In this document: piece after piece, positions 59,434 to 64,000 of the stretch
Layout of the letters: each line of letters opens with the position of its first letter
How positions within the stretch are numbered: the stretch's first letter is position 1
Assembly: GCF_900101685.1 (NCBI RefSeq)
Contig: NZ_FMZZ01000013.1
Location: 124,001 to 188,000 of the forward strand
From: Actinokineospora iranica
Lineage (GTDB): Bacteria; Actinomycetota; Actinomycetes; Mycobacteriales; Pseudonocardiaceae
Direction of reading: 5' to 3'
Length of the DNA: 64,000 nucleotides
Made by a program: the position numbers and the translations under genes
Notes under the pieces: generated by a model
The model's database searches: none
What the model was told of the DNA's origin: nothing
Seen by the model: the letters and a program-made list of their open reading frames with translations, nothing else

Positions 59434-60375
59434 GTGGACCAACCGCGATCGTTCACCGTCTCGTGTCCCGTGCGGGCGTGCCTGTCCGGGGAGGACTTGG
59501 ACTGGGTGGGTGGCCGGTCCGTGTGCGTCGCCCTGGACCTCTACACCACCGTCGAGGTGAACCCGCCCACCTCGACGGGCGGACAAGCTCCGCACGAGTG
59601 GACCACCGGAGTCTGGTCCTTCCTCGGCAGGCACGTCGGAGGGCTTCCCCTGGGCCCCCCGCCGGTGGCCGTGTCGAGCGCGGCCCCTTCGGCCAGCGGC
59701 CTGTCTTCGTCCAGCGCGCTGATTCTCGCCCTGTTCGAGGCCCTCGCCACCGCCGTGCCCTCGTCGAGGCCGATTCCGCGCGACACATTGGTCCAATGGG
59801 CATACGAGTACGAGTTCGGCTTCTGCGACGGCGGGGGCATGGACCAGTTGGCCATCGCCTTGGGCGGCGCGACGCTGTTCGCAGGTCGGTCCACCGGGCT
59901 GCCGGACGTCCTCGACCACACCGACTTCCCGCAGGAGTGGGCCGTGGTGGTGGTCGATTCCCGGACGGCGAAGTCGACGCCCGACCACATCAGGTCGGTT
60001 CGAACTCAGCACCGCGCCTGCGATCCCGTGCTCGCGGAGTACGCGCACAGGACGGACGCGGCGTCCGACCTGGCCTGGCAGGCGATCCGCACGCGCGACC
60101 TCAGCCTGTTGGGCACCGCCATGACCGCGGCCCACCGCGCGATGCGGGATCTGCAGCGGATGTCGACCCCGCTGCTGGAACGCCTGCGCGCCATCGCCAG
60201 GAGAATCAGCGGTCTGCCCATGAAGGTCAGTGGCGCGGGTGGCGGCGGCGCGTTGGTTGGGATATGCCCGCTCGAAAACGCTGACACCCTGGCCCGCGAA
60301 CTGCGCGCGGCCTACCGCGACGATCACCCGGGCGTCCGAGTGATCGTCGCCGGGTCGGTGCCGTCGAACTCGTAA
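59434..60375 (+). CDS. GHMP-family sugar kinase (galactokinase-like)
   Basis: 313 residues from GTG 59434, chosen because GATGAGGAG lies seven bases upstream; GTG 59401 adds 11 residues. It has C-P-V-R-A-C-L-S-G-E-D-L-D-W, the ATP loop P-S-A-S-G-L-S-S-S-S-A-L near 87, D-G-G-G-M-D-Q-L and the C-terminal K-V-S-G-A-G-G-G-G-A-L. It likely phosphorylates a sugar at C1 for nucleotide-sugar formation. Its 3' end overlaps the convergent gene by 52 bp. Confidence 0.85.
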   Translation: MDQPRSFTVSCPVRACLSGEDLDWVGGRSVCVALDLYTTVEVNPPTSTGGQAPHEWTTGVWSFLGRHVGGLPLGPPPVAVSSAAPSASGLSSSSALILALFEALATAVPSSRPIPRDTLVQWAYEYEFGFCDGGGMDQLAIALGGATLFAGRSTGLPDVLDHTDFPQEWAVVVVDSRTAKSTPDHIRSVRTQHRACDPVLAEYAHRTDAASDLAWQAIRTRDLSLLGTAMTAAHRAMRDLQRMSTPLLERLRAIARRISGLPMKVSGAGGGGALVGICPLENADTLARELRAAYRDDHPGVRVIVAGSVPSNS

Positions 60376-62006
60376 GCGAGCCACTGCGCGAAATGGTGCA
60401 CATGCCATTGGAGGTCCTCGGCCGACTGGCTCCGGCCTGCGGCCGTCGGTGGCGGGTTGCTCCTGGTGTCGTGGACGGGCACCGGCCGAACGGCCTGTGC
60501 GACGATCCTGGCGAACGCCTCGATCGGGTACTCAGGAGGCGTCTGGAACCTCTCGGCGGTCCCACATGCGATGGCGCGCACCTGCTCGACCAGTTCTCGC
60601 ACGTGCAGCGGCCGCACGACGGCGGGTGAGCGGGCGGAGATCCGGATCGGCTCGGATTGCAACGCCGCCCACACGAGTGCTCCGACGGTCGAGTCCGGTC
60701 CATAGCCGGGACCGTAGAGATCAACGGAATCGAGGCGCAGCGGCACACGTGAGCCGAGGCGCAGTAGCGGTCCGCCGCCGCGGGTCAGGTCGAGCACAAT
60801 GTTCCCGTGCGTGCGACCGCGGCGCGGCGCGGACGCCCCTCGAACGACTGTCACCGCATGCCCTAGGTCGGTCAGCGTTCGCACGATGTGCTCAGCCAGC
60901 ACACCATCGCCCACCACCGTGATACCGCCGGACCTGCGACGTGGACGCGGTGTTGTCTCGCGACCGGTACCCAGAGCGAGTCGCGCGAGCACGGCCAACT
61001 GGTCACACGCTTCGACGGACAGCTCACCGCCGGGCGTCTGGCTCGTCCCTCCCGGCCCGATGGTGCGCAACGCCTCCCGCACCACATCCGGATCGGTGTC
61101 GCCACACGCGCCCTCGGTCAGCATTCCCAGCGCGAACGCGGTGAGCCACGTGCCGCGCACCACCGCGGGGTCGACGTTGTCGAGCTCCGCGGGCGCCCTC
61201 GGCCGCAGGTGGCGCTCGGGAACGCCAAGGCCACCTAGGTAGTCGCTGATCTCCAGGTGCAGCCACCGGTCGGACCGCATGTCATTCGATCGGACGACAC
61301 ACTGGGCGACGCCGTTCTTGAAGAACGGGACCACGCTTGGCACACCGAAGTCGATGCGCTGTGGTCCGGGACGAACGACGGGCAGGAAACACGGCGACTT
61401 CCGGAGTCCGCGAAACGCGTTTCCCACAATGCTCGGAGCGTCCTGGTGCTCGGCCAGGGTCGGCACGGCAACGAGGCACCGCACGCCTTCGCGACGGAGG
61501 TACCTGTGCATCAGGATGTCGTCCGGCCAGTTCGAGGGGTGACGGCGCACGTCGTCGGCAAAGCCCGCGGCCACGGCGCGGGGCAGGACGAGGGCACCGG
61601 TGGGGGTGTACTCGTTGACCGCGCTCACCCACCCTGCTCCGGACAGCGCGCCCAGCCGCACAGCGGCCGCGTTGCGGGAGTCCCACATCGAGTAAAGCGC
61701 CAAAGCGGCGTCCGGCGCCGCGCTGACAGCTTGTAGCAGCCGATCGAACGCGCCTGTGGCGAAGAGCATGTCGTCCTGCACGACGAGGTGGTGGGTTGAC
61801 GACGCCGGAACGGACTCCCATGCGGCGACGGCGGTGCGCACCGCCGTCGGAGGTCCCGTTGGGTCCGGATCGGTGACCACGGAGAGCATCCCTGCCGGGG
61901 CCTGAGCGACGATCCGCTTCGCCGCATCGCCGCGAGCGGGATGGGTCATCACCGACCCGGTCAACACGACCTCCGTCGACGGCCGACTTCTGGCGGTGGC
62001 CGTCAC
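60324..62006 (-). CDS. Fusion: glycosyltransferase-like and degenerate SDR-like domains
   Basis: 560 residues from GTG 62006 (GTGA overlap). The N-terminal 260 residues contain H-H-L-V-V-Q-D-D-M-L-F near 68 (D-D metal site), A-L-Y-S-M-W-D and S-N-W-P-D-D-I-L-M, the plan of a glycosyltransferase acting with a D-x-D-like motif. The last 250 residues have G-I-T-V-V-G-D-G-V-L-A-E-H-I (nucleotide-binding start), V-D-L-Y-G-P-G-Y-G and R-P-L-H-V-R-E-L-V-E-Q-V, like the end of an NAD-dependent epimerase without its Y-x-x-x-K. The epimerase half may be inactive. Confidence 0.6.
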   Translation of the reverse strand: MTATARSRPSTEVVLTGSVMTHPARGDAAKRIVAQAPAGMLSVVTDPDPTGPPTAVRTAVAAWESVPASSTHHLVVQDDMLFATGAFDRLLQAVSAAPDAALALYSMWDSRNAAAVRLGALSGAGWVSAVNEYTPTGALVLPRAVAAGFADDVRRHPSNWPDDILMHRYLRREGVRCLVAVPTLAEHQDAPSIVGNAFRGLRKSPCFLPVVRPGPQRIDFGVPSVVPFFKNGVAQCVVRSNDMRSDRWLHLEISDYLGGLGVPERHLRPRAPAELDNVDPAVVRGTWLTAFALGMLTEGACGDTDPDVVREALRTIGPGGTSQTPGGELSVEACDQLAVLARLALGTGRETTPRPRRRSGGITVVGDGVLAEHIVRTLTDLGHAVTVVRGASAPRRGRTHGNIVLDLTRGGGPLLRLGSRVPLRLDSVDLYGPGYGPDSTVGALVWAALQSEPIRISARSPAVVRPLHVRELVEQVRAIACGTAERFQTPPEYPIEAFARIVAQAVRPVPVHDTRSNPPPTAAGRSQSAEDLQWHVHHFAQWLAYEFDGTDPATITRTPG

Positions 62007-64000
62007 GTCAGATTCCCCCACGCCGCCCACGCGGTGACCTGTGCCATGCCCTCGTCCAGCCGCACGGCAGGACGGAAACCCGCCGCCGCCAGCCGTGAGC
62101 TGTCCACCTCCACCTTTCTGGCGTAGTACTCCCGGTAGCGATCGGGCCATCCCTCGCTGTCCGGCAGATCGAGGCGCGGTAGGCGCAGCATGTCGCGGTA
62201 GTGGTCGTAGAAGGCGCCCCACGTCGTGAGCGCTGGTCCGGAGAGCAGGAACCGCCGCTCCGACAGGGTCGGCACGTCAAGGAGATGGGCGATGGCATCG
62301 GCGACATCGTGCACGTGCACCGCGTTGCAGATTCCGCCGCCGCCACTGGGAAGACATGCGTTGTCCTCGGCCAGGTTCCGCAGGGGACGAATCGTCCACG
62401 TGGGGCTCCAGGGGCCGTATACGACGCTCGGCTGCAGACACACCACGTCCAGCCGGTCGCGCGGCCGTCCGAGGATGAGCCGTTCTGCCGCTGTCTTCTG
62501 CTGGGCGTAGGACAGATCGGCAGGATCGGAGCGCACGGATGGACTGTCCTCGTCGATCAGGGAGACGTCGGTCGGGTCGTAGACGCTCATGCTGCTGAGG
62601 TGCACCAACCGGTCGACGCGCGCCGCGGTCACCGCGCTCAGCACGCTCGCTGTGCCGTCGACGGTCACCGACCAGCGCTCGGCAAGGTCGCCCCCGTTGC
62701 CGTAGGCGGTGTGGACGACGGCGTCGCACCCTTGGAACGCTTCGGCCAGGGCCGTCGTGTCGCGGACGTCGGCGAGCACGAACCGCAGCCGGGTCGCGTC
62801 GAGGTGCGACAACCGCGCCCGCTTTCGATGTTCACGTCCGATCGCGACCACCTCGGTGTCGCTGTCGCGCAGTAGCCGGTCGACCACGTGGGAACCGATG
62901 AAGCCGGTGGCTCCCGTCACGGCCACCCGTCGTGCGCTCCCGGTTTGGATCTTCCGCCGAGGTCCGGGTTCCCACGGCCGCGGCAGGCGGTGCGACCGGT
63001 GCTCTCGGCACCGGTCGAGCAGGGCGACCACCGACTCCGCGTCCGCCAGCGTCGCCGCCTTGGTGACAGCGCCGTGCAGCGCGCGGTCGAATTCCTCGAA
63101 CTGCCGGTGGAACACGCCTTCCCTCGTCAGCAGCCGGGGGTCGGTTGTGGGGACCGGACCCTGTCGGATCAGTGCCCCGTCGGAGGTGTGCAGCGCGTAG
63201 TGCGCTTCTCGCCGGGTTCCCACGCTCAGCACGGCCCTGGTTCCCTCGATGGTGAGCGTGTCACCCAGGTCGCGCAGCCTGCTCAGCTCAATCTCGACGG
63301 GCACGCCGCCAGCCAGCAACTCCAGGCGCACCTCGCTGTCGACGCCGTCGCAGGCGTTGTCGTCACAGGACCGCAGCTCCATCGGTCCACCCAGCCAGTG
63401 CCCTATCAGGTCGAGCACGTGGGGGCCGAGGTCGGCCAGCACACCGGCCCCCGCGCCGGGCTCGAAGGCGAACGGGCTCACCAGTGGCCAACCGTATTCG
63501 AAGCCCTCACGCCACCGGACCCGGCGAACGCGGCCCAGTTCCCCGGACGCCAGCCGCTCGGCGACCCATGGCACGGAGGGGAAGAACCGACGCATGTGCG
63601 CGGGCACCACGACCACTTCTCCCGCCCGCGCCGCGGACCGGATGCGGGCGCACTCGGCGACGGTGGTCGCGACCGGCTTCTCCAGCAGCACGTGTTTGCC
63701 TGCCGAGGCAAGTCGGGCGGCCAGCACGGCGTGCGTGTCGGGTCCGGTGGCCACCAGTGCGACATCGATCTCGTCGAGCACGTCGGTGATGTCGGTGGCG
63801 CGCACCGGTGGGCGTGCGCTGCCCCGGCCGCCTGCCGCCAGCAGTCGCGCGTACTGCTCGGCCACGCGCTCGGTGCGGGCAGGTAGCCGGTCGACGAGAG
63901 CGCTGAGCACGAACGGCTCCCCGCGGGCGAGCGCAGGCAGGTGGCACAGCTCGGTCACGGCGCCGCACCCCACCACGGCCAGGCGCAGTGGAGCGCTCAT
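62003..64000 (-). CDS. Fusion: Gfo/Idh/MocA oxidoreductase and NAD-dependent epimerase
   Basis: 665 residues to the window edge. The ATG is the last codon of the window, so an upstream start cannot be excluded. The N-terminal 340 residues form a Gfo/Idh/MocA dehydrogenase (V-V-G-C-G-A-V, then H-V-L-L-E-K-P-V-A with the E-K-P site, and D-L-G-P-H-V-L-D). The C-terminal 310 residues form an SDR epimerase/reductase (G-A-T-G-F-I-G-S-H, S-M-S-V-Y and Y-A-Q-Q-K with the Y-x-x-x-K pair). Two sequential sugar oxidation/epimerization steps on a nucleotide sugar are likely. Confidence 0.85.
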   Translation of the reverse strand: MSAPLRLAVVGCGAVTELCHLPALARGEPFVLSALVDRLPARTERVAEQYARLLAAGGRGSARPPVRATDITDVLDEIDVALVATGPDTHAVLAARLASAGKHVLLEKPVATTVAECARIRSAARAGEVVVVPAHMRRFFPSVPWVAERLASGELGRVRRVRWREGFEYGWPLVSPFAFEPGAGAGVLADLGPHVLDLIGHWLGGPMELRSCDDNACDGVDSEVRLELLAGGVPVEIELSRLRDLGDTLTIEGTRAVLSVGTRREAHYALHTSDGALIRQGPVPTTDPRLLTREGVFHRQFEEFDRALHGAVTKAATLADAESVVALLDRCREHRSHRLPRPWEPGPRRKIQTGSARRVAVTGATGFIGSHVVDRLLRDSDTEVVAIGREHRKRARLSHLDATRLRFVLADVRDTTALAEAFQGCDAVVHTAYGNGGDLAERWSVTVDGTASVLSAVTAARVDRLVHLSSMSVYDPTDVSLIDEDSPSVRSDPADLSYAQQKTAAERLILGRPRDRLDVVCLQPSVVYGPWSPTWTIRPLRNLAEDNACLPSGGGGICNAVHVHDVADAIAHLLDVPTLSERRFLLSGPALTTWGAFYDHYRDMLRLPRLDLPDSEGWPDRYREYYARKVEVDSSRLAAAGFRPAVRLDEGMAQVTAWAAWGNLT

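Noticed and set aside
1-64000. CRISPR array
   Set aside because: No regularly spaced short repeats and no Cas-like proteins were seen on either strand.

Overview
The window is high-GC actinomycete DNA. The evidence is GC-rich third positions, GTG/TTG starts, a helix-turn-helix/DUF397 pair, UTRA-type GntR regulators, a pentapeptide-repeat membrane protein and an AICE-like Spd membrane protein. The gene content would suit Pseudonocardiales (Actinosynnema/Saccharothrix/Lentzea relatives), but that placement is inference.

The layout is set by three direct copies of the 3' half of a tRNA-Pro(GGG) gene (118-165, 10822-10864, 54099-54146). Each is followed by a hairpin. None has the 5' half of the tRNA, so the intact tRNA should lie left of the window. 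The copies delimit two tandem integrated segments. Segment A (118-10864) has no recombinase and looks like a passive, cis-mobilizable cargo island. Segment B (10822-54146) carries the tyrosine integrase next to its left att site, then a regulator, excisionase, mobilization genes and cargo, with replication/spread-type genes at its right end. DNA right of 54146 looks like the resident chromosome.

Segment A: a truncated transporter gene, a PAP2-like membrane protein, the DUF397/XRE pair, an albusnodin-like lasso-peptide cluster (3434-7511) with dedicated acetyltransferase, a toxin/immunity-like locus whose toxin gene is interrupted by one in-frame TGA, and a pentapeptide-repeat membrane protein.

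Segment B, left half: int, xis, MobC, a frameshifted relaxase, a PD-(D/E)XK restriction endonuclease, NUDIX, then an eight-gene minus-strand 7-deazaguanine cluster (16927-23390). This cluster has two-domain QueD, QueE, FolE, a TGT/DpdA-like transglycosylase, a nucleoside-phosphorylase-like protein, a thymidylate-kinase-like protein, DUF2797 and a methyltransferase. No QueC is present. Two UTRA regulators lie beside it.

Segment B, centre: 17 genes (26894-50328), all on + and nearly all joined by ATGA/GTGA overlaps. It combines a degenerate and a canonical type I methyltransferase each with its own specificity subunit, an RNase-H-fold protein, two Ser/Thr kinases (one with TPRs), an EVE/DUF7669 reader, a 1359-residue P-loop ATPase of BrxC/PglY scale, and HerA with a NurA-like partner. 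HsdR, PglZ and BrxL are absent. I do not recognise this set as a named system; it is the strongest candidate for an undescribed anti-phage/DNA-surveillance system here. A candidate promoter bracketed by 12-bp direct repeats lies just upstream. A dead restriction-endonuclease gene follows.

The right flank (54147-64000) has IS3 remnants, a lipoprotein and a sugar/exopolysaccharide-type locus: pyruvyl transferase, PP-loop-like protein, GT2, GHMP kinase and two large fusion proteins.
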